Shown here: positions 24,001 to 37,661 of the stretch, piece after piece
How positions within the stretch are numbered: position 1 is the first letter of the stretch
Layout of the letters: every line of letters starts with the position of its first letter
Assembly (NCBI RefSeq): GCF_027744825.2
Contig: NC_071335.1
Coordinates: 13,157,501-13,221,500, forward strand
Direction of reading: 5' to 3'
Source of the DNA: Synchiropus splendidus
Taxonomy: Eukaryota; Chordata; Actinopteri; Syngnathiformes; Callionymidae
DNA: 64,000 bases
Program-made: the position numbers and the translations under genes
The notes under the pieces: generated by a model
The model's database searches: none
What the model was told of the DNA's origin: nothing
What the model saw: the letters and a program-made list of their open reading frames with translations, nothing else

Positions 24001-27000
24001 GTGTCAAATTTTGAGCCACAACTTTCCTTCCATGTTGATCTTCATTGTTTTTCCTCTCTACTGTGGATCTCAGCAGCTGTAATAGCAGGACTCGTGGTAT
24101 CTGGATCCCAAAGAATTGTCACTTGTGAGATATAAGAGCCAGTTGTATCAGACTCAAATATCTTGGCACCTTGTGATCTGGAATATCAAACTGAATGAAT
24201 AATATTATTCTCTTGGTCTCTGTCTCCCTTCAGCCCAGGATGCAGGCTTGGACGCACTTGCCGCTGTCATCAGCAGACAGAAGATAATGGGGCAGGAGAT
24301 TGGCAATGAGCTGGATGAACAAAATGGTAACGTTTTGCTCTGTGTTTCTTTCAGAGGAATTCAAGACACATTGTCTCACAATTGAAACCCAAATGGAATA
24401 AGTCGACTGAACAGTAACACTCCCTAAAAGGGGCTCTATTATGGTCCATCGTTTTTATAGGAACTTTATACAATGTTATAAAGTTGAAGCGTCTCCTTAA
24501 CAAAATAAGTGTTCATAATTCATATTTGACAACAATAAGTAGCATATATAGAAATGTTTCTGTAGTGTGATTTAAAATGTTCTGGATATGAGAGCTACAA
24601 ACAGTGTCTATCGCAAGCCTGGTCGATGCAGAGTGTCTTCCTCTGGTAACTGGAACGCTCTGAACTCGACTGTGACCTATTTCCCACCTCCCAACTTCTG
24701 AGGTAAATATAATTCAGCAATAAAATAGATTTGTCGCAGCAGATTTGCGATTGTTTGTAAACCTGTTGGCCATTGTTGCTTTTTCCAGCGAGGCGGACAT
24801 TTTGTTAAATACATATTACCTCATAAATGCATCCGTTTTAAAGGGCAATAGAGCCCTTTAAAAAACAAACATAGGCAAAATTCAGGTTGTTGCATAACAA
24901 ATATTGTTATAGCAAAAAGCCAACAAAAGTTGTGGCTCAGCAATTAACAAGAAAACAAACTGTTTGCTTTAGTGTCATAGGTTCCAGCATGCTGTTGGTC
25001 CCCTGCTCATTGTTGGAGAAGTTTGGGTCACTTGCACTGAAAAATAAAAAATGAAAACTTTCCCTGAGATGCAAAGAGCCAAATTCAGTCTAGAAAGCTG
25101 CACAGTGGATTGCAATATCCTGTCTGGCCCATTGGTGGACTGAGTTTAGACTTGAAACTGAGTGACCCTTCCTTCTGCAGAGGGATGGCAGATGTTCACT
25201 GATATTGGTTGTGGCTGATGCGAGAAAATAGCATGTTTCCCTTTCCTCATTAATTTGAAACACAAATGCTTCAACACCATTTTCATCTTGATCTTCTCAT
25301 GGATGTAAATTCCAATGGGCCTCGACTACCCCATCGCGCTGCGAGACGCATGCCACCTCTGGGAATGTAACGACTTCCATGTGTCTTAAACCCGAGTGGT
25401 TCAAATCTGCCCAAGCGTTTGCACCTGTTTTCACATTCTGGCATGGTAATGGCTGACTCACATATTCAATTTCAAATGTGCGCCTGAAGGTAACAGCAAC
25501 AGTGCTGTGACTCCAGGGCTGGATGGAGTGTGGATAAAATGTTAGGCATTCACGTTCTTTATCAACCCGTTCGAGCTCGTGGTGATTTCCTGCGGATTGT
25601 GCTGCAATATTTATGGCCGACATTTGGGTTCATACAGTGTGCCGTCACCCGGGAATAATTTATTGGGCTCTGGCGCTCCACAGAGTTCCTTTATCTTGCC
25701 TTATTTCTTTTGGGACTTTTGCTACAGCCCCATCGCTCATCTCACATCCTGCACACTTTTTTTTTTATAACTGTTCCATACAACCACTTCCTCAGCTGTC
25801 TTCCACCATTTTTTTTTATCTATTGGCGAGAGCTTTTTCACCCTTTCAAAGGAATCCGGTGTAGCATGTATCCTTGTTAGCAAGAAACCCACTAGAGATA
25901 TCAAACTGTTTGAGGTGCTACCATGTGGCTTGTCAAGCAAAGAAAATGCGATGGGTTAATGGCATGAATGTTTCATGTGTGTGATTAAAAATGCATTTGG
26001 AAATATGATAGGAATAACAATATTATGGTTTAAAAGTAAAAGTATTACAGTGAATGCATTCCAATAAAAGGCACAGACTCACACCATTTCAATAGAAAAA
26101 TGATTTTTCTTGAAAATATTGGAAGATAACATGATACCCTTGAAGTATGTGACTTATTTTGTCTGTTTTTTGTGACTAATCTAAATTGTATTGTATGAAT
26201 CGTTCAATATCTGCGCACATACCTGACGCTTAATAAGAATTTTACATATATTCAGGAAATATGACACAAGCAAAACCGTTAGCATTTTTTAAACTGTTTT
26301 AATATTATTGTTTTCTACATCCCCATGGTGAAGATAAAAGAAAATATTGTCTGAGGTGCGCACTGATATTCTCAACGCAGCACACCACACGCACAAAGAT
26401 CGAGAAGCTCATCCTCCCTCACTGTTACAAAGAATCTTGGAGGAAACCCAGAATATGTGTTTTAATATTACTAAGGATTGGGGAAAATTCATGGAAAAAA
26501 ATGCATCACTTTCTTACTGTTAGTAGCCAGTTTGAAGTTCTGAATCTAAGATAGAAACATGGATGTTTTTTTCATGATCGGAGTCCGCTAATCTTTGCTA
26601 AACTGTCCGTCACGTTGAGCGCCTTTCTATGTTACAACAAGAGACCGTCTAAAATATGAACGTTCTTAAGAAACAAATTCACAAGATTAAAGCACACGTA
26701 GACAATCCAGCGAGTCTTTGATGCTCTGCAAACCTGTGTAATGACTTATTCCTCCCCTGATCACTGTACTGTGAGCGGACTGTTGCCATATAAATAGATT
26801 AAGTTCCTTGTAATTTTTTCCTGCTGAAGTGCAGCTCATGACCCCGGTGCGGCGGAGGCCTCAGTCATTTCCTTTTCGAGAAACAGATCTGCGTGAGATC
26901 AGAAGTTGACCGCTTCACAGGTTTCATCTCTCGCTCTTCACTCCATCAAAGTTGTAGTGTTTTGTAGGGAAGCTTGTTATATAAGTATAACCGTCATTAT

Positions 27001-30000
27001 AAAATTATTATTATGTATTTGAGGACAGTCATTTTTATTGAAAGGGTTTTGGCTTTTTTTCTCTCCACCATTTTATGTGTCTATTTGCTTTCTTCCATCA
27101 CTTGCTGTATAATGTATTTGAAATATTTAACTAAAATGTGTCATACTCCTTTAAAGAAATGCTGCTTCATAAAGTACCTTTATGTCACACCGTTATACTG
27201 ATAAAACCAAAATATTTACTTAAAAATATTTATCAATAATTTATATTAGAATATTTATTTATGTAGAATCTAGATGTAAAATGGAATTATATATAAAATA
27301 TTTTTTTGCTATTTAATCCTTGTTTCATCGTATATAAATCTAGGTCAAATTTAACTTTTGACATTTCTCTTAGCCTTTTGGGTTGATGGCTTCTCACAAC
27401 AGTCACTATATACAATCCAGAGTGCTGGTGTTAGTCAGGCAGTGTAACTGTAAAGATTGTAAAACAATCCATATATTCTCAACATCAGTGGGACCTGTTT
27501 CCATCGTCCTTTTCATCTTGTTTTGCAAAAAAATAAATAAAAACACTGTAGTACTGCTTAGCTCCACATGATGGCATTACAAATGAACGTAGTTCCTTCA
27601 CTGGGTCACAAGGTCAGTACCTTTTCATTGGAGAGTTTTAAAATTTTGTTTTTTCAGTCTGATAACTGCGGATTTTTCTGAGAGCCGAGAGAGAAGAAGA
27701 GATGTTGCCGCATGATGGAGTTTATCGGTGTCCACTTGTGTGTCAGATTAGATGATCATTGATGTTCAAACAAACAATCTTAAGAATGGGGAGAAGCACT
27801 TAGCGCTGCAGCGTAGTGACATCAGTGGCCACAGCTCCGAGCTCCCTGTGAAAATAAACTCTCCTAATGATGACAGTCGGCGGAGCGTCAGGCCTGGAAT
27901 TGAAGATTAATTCTCTGTTTGTTTGATTTGCTGTGTTTGAAATTGAGGCTGGTTGAAGTGAGTGCTGTTTTCCATGATGTTCAAAGGAGTGTTGTCATCA
28001 GCCGAATGTCAGGACTGAAATGAGGCGCAAAATGTAGCATCAACTTGTGTGACCACAGTTTAGATGACGAAAGTTGTAAAAGGCTGGAACTATAAATGGA
28101 TGAGGAGGTAATGTTTCGCTTCTCCCCTGTGCTCTTATTGTGTGTGTATATAAATGATAAAAAATGAGCAGCATAGTAAAGCCTGGAAGGAACTAGAGAT
28201 GTATCACTGCAAAAATAAATCGTTTCAAAAGTGGGCTTGTTGTCAAGGCGGCTAAAACTTTTGTGGCTTTCACCTGGCATGATGTGGATCTGAGGCATTC
28301 ATAACATTTGAATCATTCATGTCTATGCAGTGAGACATGGTGGATGAATCTCAATCAGCTGTTACATTCTGAACATCCAACTTATGATATGTCTGGCCCT
28401 TTGCTGCCATAACCATGGGAGGTGTTTCTGTCAAAACTTGTCGAAGGAAAGCTCAGGGAAAGCTAGACTCAAGACTGAAATGTCAAAGCGCAGTGTAGTA
28501 GCTTGTTGTCTTGTGTAACTGTTTCTGTTGTGCAGCTCTCTGCAGTAGCTATATGCTCTGTCAGCTGCACTACAAGCACCAATTCAGTGCAGCCTGAGAA
28601 GGGGAAGGGGTTTTGTTGGAGAACCTTTCAAAATAAAAGAAAATCTATTTGAAAAGTGATTGCATTTAACTGAAATCTCTGTAAAGAAACCAAATCTCAC
28701 TCCTTCTTGGGCAATGGATTTTTGCTAGTACCGCGGTTCTCGACCACAATCCGTTCCAGACTACCGTTCAAGGAGCGAATTGTTTGAAATCTGAATCGAT
28801 TTGTCCCATTACAATGAATGGAAAAAGAAATCCAAGCCTTAAAACAGGCTTTTGTAGGAGTGAATGTAGAGTGTCTGCTGCAGGTGCGCTGTTCCTCTAT
28901 GTGTGTGGCCGCTGCATGTGGGAGGGGTTGCCGAGTGAGTGACGTCTCTCCAGAAGTGAAGAGGTGCCCGGTGCGTGTCCAACTCTGAATGTGCGCTTCT
29001 GTGCAGTTTGGCTGTGACAAAGTCATAAACCAAGTAACGCTCTGTCCCAGACTCGCCTCATCCCTGTCCCAGCTCCAGCCCACAACAGGACATCAAACCC
29101 TGGAGTGAGCGCTCCAGCCTCGGAGGTGTGGAGAGCGAGCACCTCCCCTGTGACACTCTACCACGGTCCAGTGTGGAGACAGGAAAGGTTTTACACCTCA
29201 ATATGGAGAAAAAACAGTCAGTAAATGTAGGTAACAGGACACGTTTGCATGCAGAGGCTGCGTTATACACAATAGACAAAGCACGTCGTGGGTCAGCTGA
29301 TCGGTCCGCGCATGTTATGTTTTTCCGGCTTTTTTCGGGGGCGTTCGAGTTCTGGATTTTCGTTCGAAATCTGAAGCAAAAAAATCTTGAAATTTCTGAT
29401 TTGTTCGAATTCCGGGATGTTCGAAAACCGAGGTGCCCTGTAAGTGTCTCTCTGCTTGAGCAATACACTTTGCCACTGAGTTTTGAAGAAGCGGCCATTT
29501 TGTTCTCTCCTGTTTTCCATATTATGACCTTATTAAATTGCAATAGTTGTTTTAAATTTCATTGTAAAATTGGTACTTTGGTCAGTACCCTGCGGTGGAA
29601 ATGTGCGAAACTGTACAAACCAACTTGACCCTGTCCTTTTACTGCCCAATATATGTTAAGGTGATGATATGCAGCCTATAATGTAACAAATCACACATGT
29701 TTATACTCGTACATGGCCATTTTTATTCAGAAAATGAAGTTTCATTTCTTGTTGCTGCCTTTGAGTCAAACATACTCGTACTTTTAGTGCAAATTAGAGC
29801 AGGCACTGCCTTCTTACATCATTTCTTCAAACTATATATCCAGTTTAATGGTGAATTCCATTTAATATGTGTCGAAAAATAATTCATGTCTATCAGTCCA
29901 CTGATCTCTGGTATCTTCACTTCATGTTTATGACTTATAAGTCATCCTTATGGAATTCGTAGTTGTGCTTTATCTCTGTGTTTGGGGCATCTAAGGTTAA

Positions 30001-33000
30001 TATAGTTGAAAGTAAATGTTCAAACACCTGTGTTACAGCCGGACTGCAATCAATCATGAGGCCTCGTCTTATTTCTTTATCACTTCCCGCAAGCATCCAT
30101 CCTTGTCTAAGCTCTGGCGATGTTTCAGGCAAAGAGAGGGAGCGCAATCCAAGTCTTTTCGTGTACGTGACATGAAAATTCATTGTTTTTTCTTTTCTTT
30201 ACTGTGTTTTCTTTTATCTTTTACCACAGTTTTATGTATCTATTTCAATAATAATCTTTTTATGGGAGGAGATAAATGAATAAATGGAAGAAGTACTACG
30301 TACATTTTTCAATGATATCATTTGTCATGGCCACAAGCACACAACTTCTCCAGTTGCTAATCGCGTTACATTTCCTGCTCCGTTTTCACTCACTTAATAT
30401 GTCTCAGCTGATTACGCGAGTGTCAGTTGTATTATTTTATCGTAAACATAATCGTTCCCACTCCTGCTGGTTTTCTGGAAAAGCTTTCCAACCTTTTTTT
30501 TCCCCTCCAAAGTGATAAATAAGACAGATATTTTGCCACCAGAGAAGCTCATTGTACAGTGTGATTTAGTAGGTGTGGTCGCGCGACTCATCTGCAGAGC
30601 CGGATAACATCCAGATGTCCACTAGCAAGACCTTTCAGAGACTGGAAGTGGTTGTTTCCCTTTCTCTTCTCACCCATTTATCATGTAAAACACACACGCA
30701 CACTTTGGCTGGTCATTGTCGGGGGGGGAATCCCAAATACTCATTTGTTAGAAATTGAGAAAATTAAACCACTAAGGTATGATTTTGCTGGGTATTTCCC
30801 ACCATACTGTGTGGCTCCAGTGAAGTTAAATAACTTATTGCTGGGGTGGCAGCTACTTTGAAACAACCACACTATAGAGCTTCTTTGCTTTTTCAAATGC
30901 GTTGATCTATCCATCTGAGTCATGTTGTGGTTGTTTTTTATGTCAACCAATTAACTTGCTGTAGTTGAGTCCACCTAACCTTAGCTCGAGTCAAGATCTG
31001 GAACAGAGGGATCAAGAAAAAGAAGACTTAATTGGTCGCATTCACTCTGGAGTTCCCCACATTTGTGATCTAAATTCAGTGTAGCTGCGAACTGGACTGG
31101 TCTCGACAAAATAAAAAAGGCTGAAAACAAGACCAGGGCCTTGGAAATGTAGTCTTAAAACCAGATTGCGTTTTGAGTGCTACAACACCAACATGCTGGT
31201 GGTGCTGCGATGTGTCAAGCTAATGGCGCCAATTGGTATTGTCTAGCATTTTTCCACAGTGACAAATGTCATGGTGAGGATGGCATCTCTCACTTGAGAT
31301 TAAAGGATTTAGCAAATCATGCGGCATAAGCCTGACTGAAACATCGCCCTGGAGGAAACCACGTTTGAGGATTTTAAAGAGGAAGATACTGATATGCCAG
31401 ATAATGTATTGCTCCCGACATGTTACTTATATAGCGCTTAAATAGTGCTTTCCATGCTTATCCAGCAACTATATTGCATTACAGAAAGTCACCCATTCAC
31501 ACACTGGTGGCAGTAGGCTGCAAACCAGGGTGAAGTGTCTTGCACAACAACACAAGCACATCTTGAGCTATGACCGGACTGACAGCCTCTGCAGTACACT
31601 TCCACAGCCAAATAAAAGCCTCCATGCCTTCATATCTTTTATTTTTTCAATGTCACAAATGTAAATTATAATGCGTGATTCATGTTAATATAAAGTCTAT
31701 ATCTGTACACATTTACGGACCATAATAATAATGAAGGTGCTGTCCCAGCACCAATCGAGAAGCTTGTCCTCCAAGCCAGAAATCTCTTGTGGTCACACTT
31801 GACAAAAAACAAGTGGAACCCTCACAACATACTGACTACACGACCCACAACATGGAAGTGGACATTGTTTAAAAAAAGTCCTTGCGGAAACCCTGCCTTG
31901 TTGCGGTCTTTTTTTAGGGTATGTTGGAGTGGTGTGTGCACGACCCAATGACAAGCCGATATTGATACGGTGCTGTAATATTTCCGAGGAGAATATTTCA
32001 GGCAGATGTGCAGGAGAAACACATTAGCTGTATGTGTTGGTGGTCGGGAACCTCTGCAATCTGAGCTGCCAGTTCCTTTGGCTCCGAGCAAAGGATTCCC
32101 TGCCATGTTGTTGTACTAAAGTCTGACTCAAACTGAGGTTCAGGTTCATTTTGGCTAATGAAAGTGACAGCGCTAACAAATCCCCTCCTGTGTTTGTCGA
32201 ATTGCTCACCACTCTGGTTGTGGGACCCACGCTCAAAGGGCCCTGAAGAATCCAAATCTCTCCTTCGCATGGGTCATCCTTGTTAATGAGTGGAAGGACT
32301 TACTTTGCAAAGTGAGCACGTGGTTGTCATTACGCTCCAGGGGAAGATTGCACCTTCATCTGCTGGGTATTTGAAGTGTGTGTGTGTGTGCACAGGTTAG
32401 ACATCTGTTCCGTAACAGCCTGTACTCGCTGTGTGACTGTGTTACTGGACGTAAGTGCCGTACTAGTGTGTGAGCTCATAGTGTTTGCACTGCACAACAC
32501 ATGTCTAGCACATGTTTTAGGGTGGTGATTGGCACAGCGGCTGCAGTTATATCTGGATTACAAGCTTGGAGGCCACTGTCTATTGTTTATGAAGCAAAGT
32601 TAGGAATGTTTTCAATCACACAACAATATGTTTCCGTGAGGAATCTGTCAGTACCTTGTACCTCAGTCTTAGTTGTACTGAGCGGAGAGGTGTACAGTGC
32701 CACGTTTAGACCTTGAAGTGGACTCTAGCGCCGTGACCACGTCAGTCATTCTCATCATGTTATGTTATTGACATTATTTCAGTCACGTTCCAACACTGGT
32801 CCCGCAGTGTTGTCCCACATGACCACCCACGTTGACATTCCTTACATGGTATTACAAAGGTTTTTCATTGAAGCTGCATGTTGATGATGTATTTGCCAAC
32901 TTATAGAAGTGGCGATACATGTTTTCATGGTTGTCATTTGTTTCATGCAAAATGGATTAGAACTTCAATGTTGGAATTATGCATGCGTCAGCAACACAAC

Positions 33001-36000
33001 GTCATTGTCTTCTTCTCTGTATTTCCTCATAGATACCATGAAATCTTTTATATTTCAACCTACATGAGTAGGTTTCCGTCTCCCACGACAAAGCTCTCCG
33101 CCTGTAGACATAACATTTTCCATTCGACTGTTTTTGTCTGCGAGTGATGCTGTGAGAGGCTTCCATGATAGCGATCACCTGGCTTTTAAAAATGATCATT
33201 TCTGACACTGTTGCCAGTCTTTAATCTTGCTATCTTCTTAATAGATGCACATCTTGTGGGTGGGGAAACGCTCAATGTTTGGTTCATCTGATAACTTTGA
33301 ACGCAGAGGCTCAGATGTGGTGCGTACGCTGGCGGATATACCTATTCATTTACTGGTTTCAGATATGATCCTCGCAGTTTGTTTGCTTATTATTCGCTAC
33401 CTCACAGGTGATGCATTTTTCAAACTTACAGGGCTCATATTATGCAAAAATAAATCATATTTCTTAGGTCTTTGGTGCCCGCCCACCCTGCAAATAATTT
33501 TTCCCCTTGATAAATTATCCAAGTGACTTACATTCACAATAGTTTTTATTTGAGCACAGTCTTCTATCTGTCCTGCTGTCACCGGGATGAGAGCAGATAA
33601 CTTTTTTTTAATCTCCTGAATTAACTGTGAACAATTTTAGTACTTGGCTCACATGAAATAGTTTTTGTTTGGTCCAAGCCTTTTGCCTGAAAGACAAATC
33701 ACACAGATATTTTAGATGAAAATACTCCTTGAGTGGTGAAATGGTTAAAAACAAATGGCAGAAACTCATATGACTTGAATAACAAAAGCGAGTAACATAA
33801 TACAGTAAAATAATATGGAAACCCAAGAGAGATATTAAGCTATGCGTTTTGGCAGTCAACATAAAATAAAGCTATTGAATTTATTTTTCCTAATTTTCTT
33901 CAGGAAGAATCTCATTTTCCTTGACAAGTCAAATCCACATTTGAACGTTGAGCTTTGCAGGCAACTGATGACCTACACAGCATGTGGTCTTTGTTGCATC
34001 AAACCTTCCCGTTTGCTGTCTACAGCCTTTGCAGGAGGTGGTTTCTTCTTCACGTGAGGAGTTGTTTCAGCTGTGTTGCTGGCACAAGGTTTAGACTGGC
34101 CTCCATGAGTTGAGGGTAATTATAATAACTGCACATCTTGTTAGCGTCACTGACAATCGTTTCCATACTTGCTGTGTATTTCACCAACATCATCATCTAT
34201 GGAAGGATATGTAAAGGTTAATAGGCAGGAACACTGCATTTGCTTTTTACAGCTTTTTATTTTTATGTTTTTAGCCCGATCACGTACTGTGAACCTGCTC
34301 AATGTGTCTATTTATACTTTGAAGAATGGGGTCCTGTGGCTCATGAGGAAGAGGAGGAGTCACCTGAAGAAAACATTCACAAACATGGCCTCGTGTCTGC
34401 TGCCAGGCAATAAGCAACAACCAGTGATCTCCACTCGCGTGTACAAGGCTAGTCATGATGCCCAGTGTTGTGCACCTGAACACATCTCCAGTGTGTGCGT
34501 GTATCGTCTGCCGCCTTGTAATGACGTGCCAAGCGCTATAATGTCAAATGTGTTAATATGTGAGTCAGCGTCTTTTTATCGGAGCATGTTTCTTTTTGCG
34601 TGTCGTCTAATGTGATCGCCACGGGGCCTGGCAGAAACATCAAAGTCCAACATCTCAGTCCGTCGCTTCGCCTGCCAGTACTGCCAGGAAGCTCTGTTCA
34701 CTTCGTGGAATGTTGGGTTGTTAGACCAGGATCGTTTCTGAGAGACCACTGCGGTTAGTTTACAGCTCTGACGGTCTCCCGAGCTGAACACAAGGCCTTT
34801 GACTGTCGCTTAATGTTTCTTTCTTCTTTTAATTTGTCTATATTACTCTTGATATTTTGATGGTTTGGAGACGAAATGGTCTTCATGATACCTTTTTTTG
34901 TGGTAGAAATGTGTGATCCAAATGAGTCCCCAACACATAGGACCCAATTCATCATGACCTGGCATCACTTTTATCCAGTGATGACCACAAATGTTTCTAA
35001 CTATCAGACGACATCTCTAGTTTTCTGTGATATTGAATCAGTTGAATTGACCACATTAGTAATGATGCCTGACTGTGATTATTCACGGACAATTTTGCCC
35101 GGTACATTCTCAGTGTCTACAGAAGCAAAGCTAGTATTTGTTGATAAATGCTTCAGCGCTATTCCTATTCATGCAATGCTCTTGAAAAGGCCCAGATTCC
35201 CTGCCTTCAGTTAATCCATTTGAGCAGAACGAGGTGATGGAGCGTTTTGGCGTTTCCAAATAATAAAAGGTATGTGTGATGACATACATGTGGCACGAGC
35301 CATCATCGCGTAAGTTGCAATGACAAGTGAGGTTCTCATTCTTTTTTAGAACAAGCTATCTCAGAACAGATGTTCAACCCCAAGTTAGTTTGTAGAGTGT
35401 TAGATGTTTGTTGGAGGAAGCAGAAAAAGGACCAAAGTTGGAAGGGAAGGCAAGTTTGGGAAAACTTACCCTTAAACATTGTAAGTATGTACTTATATTT
35501 TGATACATACCTTTCATCTTGACACTGCCAGCAATTTCCTGTTAACACAAGAAGAAAACATAGCTAAAATTCACCATAACTCAACATAGTGCAGGACATT
35601 CACACTCTATGGCATCACATATCGGCTAATCTCAGGTGGACTTTTGTGTCCAGTGTTGACACGCAAGTCAACCTTCCACATTGCTTGTTGACACTCAGGT
35701 GTTCCAATGGAAGCACATGCTCATCCTCCCGCGCAATGATCCAAAAGAGGTTGGAGAGTCGGACGTGTGGGGGGTGGTGTTGAAGGGTCGATTGTCACCT
35801 CGCTTCATGTGCTACATGTGGATTTGCGCCTCATATGCCGCACTGCCAAGTGTTATCTCATGAATGCCACCAATGGTCATGTGACAGAGATCATTGTGAA
35901 GATGTTTCGTTGAACTGATTTTATGAGCTCCATCGAGCTATAATCAAAACATTAATAAAACATTTTATTTTATTTTCAAAAGGGAAAATGGCCGAGTGAA

Positions 36001-37618
36001 ATTGGAATATTACGTTTTTGTCATTGAACTGCAGAGATGAAGATGCTGAGCTTCTCTCTGGGAGTGAGCAGGATGGATAGGATCAGGAAGCAGTAGATCA
36101 GAGGGACAGCACATGTGCTCAGGTGTTTAGGAGACAAAGTCAGAGAGGCTAGATGGAGATGGTTTGGACATGTACAGAGGAGAGAGAGCCAGTACATTGG
36201 TAGGACGATGTTGAGGTTGGAACTGCCAGGCAGAAGGTGGAGAGGGAGGCCAAAGAGGAGGTTTATGGAGGTGGTGAAGGAGGACATGAGGTTTGTAGGT
36301 TTGAGAGAAGAAGAAGCAGAGGACAGGGTGAGATGGAGGAAGATGGTCTGCTGTGGCGACCCCTGAAGGGAGAAGCCAGAAGGAAAAGAATATGTTTTTG
36401 TCAGTGAATTACATTCAACGTAATCTCCGACTCACCATTTTGTGTAGATACATAGGCTATTGCCCAGAATACATATGGAACTCTGAAACAAAATGCAATT
36501 TGTGACCTATGAGATGCATCGATTTTTGTGACAAATAAGTCTTTTTATGCAAGGCCCTTGTCAGTGGTGAAGATTTACAACCATAACATTTTGCCACTGA
36601 ATATTGATGCTAAATCTAAATGTAAAGTCAGATGGATGTTGCCTTTACTCTTGTTTTATTTTGAAAGAATTGAAGTTATAAGTTGTGTTTTATATTAGTA
36701 GTCCTTTGTCTAAGTGAGATCTGTTGTCCTGGTGTAACAGCTGCTGCTGACTGTAACGTCAGTGTGAGCTGAGTGCCACATGATGCACCGGTGTTTGGCT
36801 GATTCACTTCCATGGCCTCTGATTTCCATATATTTAAGTACAGTCACGTCATGTGCTGGACATAATTTGGTATAATGGTTCATTGTAATTGGGTCATAGT
36901 CACAGCGTTGGCTCGCACCTATTAAACTGAGTAAAACTACAGCGATCCGACAGTTACCGAGTGAAATTATTGCTTAAACATTAGGGCACCAAGCCGTGAC
37001 ATCTCAGCATAGAGATGTTAAGTATCATTTCTTCCAAAGCCCCAAACGTGCCAACATAACGTTTTCATTTGCGGAGTGTACTACCTCACAGGACATTTAT
37101 CATCACTCGGCTAACTGCAGCCCCAGTGTGAAAATCAATGATGCAGAGAAAGACCCCCAACCTGCTGTCCGAGGGGGGCTGTCAGTGCGCTGAGACTGAC
37201 TGCGGCTTGGATGCTCATGTCCAGCAGTGAGACTAATCTTTACACATGTGGCCCAGCACTTCACAGGGCCAGATGTTGGAAAGGTATAGTCCATGAAAAA
37301 CTCACAAGAACATCTGCAGATTTTTTCCTCTCTTTGACCCACTATCTTGTTGCGGCAGCAATTCCGACATGTCTGTGGAGAGATTTGCACTCCGGCCTGA
37401 CAGTTTGTACTCTAAACCCTCAAGACTTCACTATCCAAACATTGAAAGGCTGACTTTGTTTACAATAAAGACTAGATCCAAAGGAAGAAAAAAAAACAAT
37501 AGGCTAATATAAACTGTTAGAACGCCGTGCAACCTCTTGTAAATGCCATAATTGCGCTGTGCAATATCACGCTGAGCGCCTCTGTGTATGCCAAGCAAAG
37601 TTTCAGTTCAGTTTGCAG

Positions 37619-37661
<43 letters not shown>

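Noticed and set aside
29058..29628. Overlapping open frames of about 160 codons on both strands
   Set aside because: They lie largely within an inverted-end repeat element and show no domain or transposase motif.
34169..34615. 148-codon plus-strand frame in stx8 intron 6
   Set aside because: No domain, no codon pattern of a real protein, and no splice context. It looks like chance.
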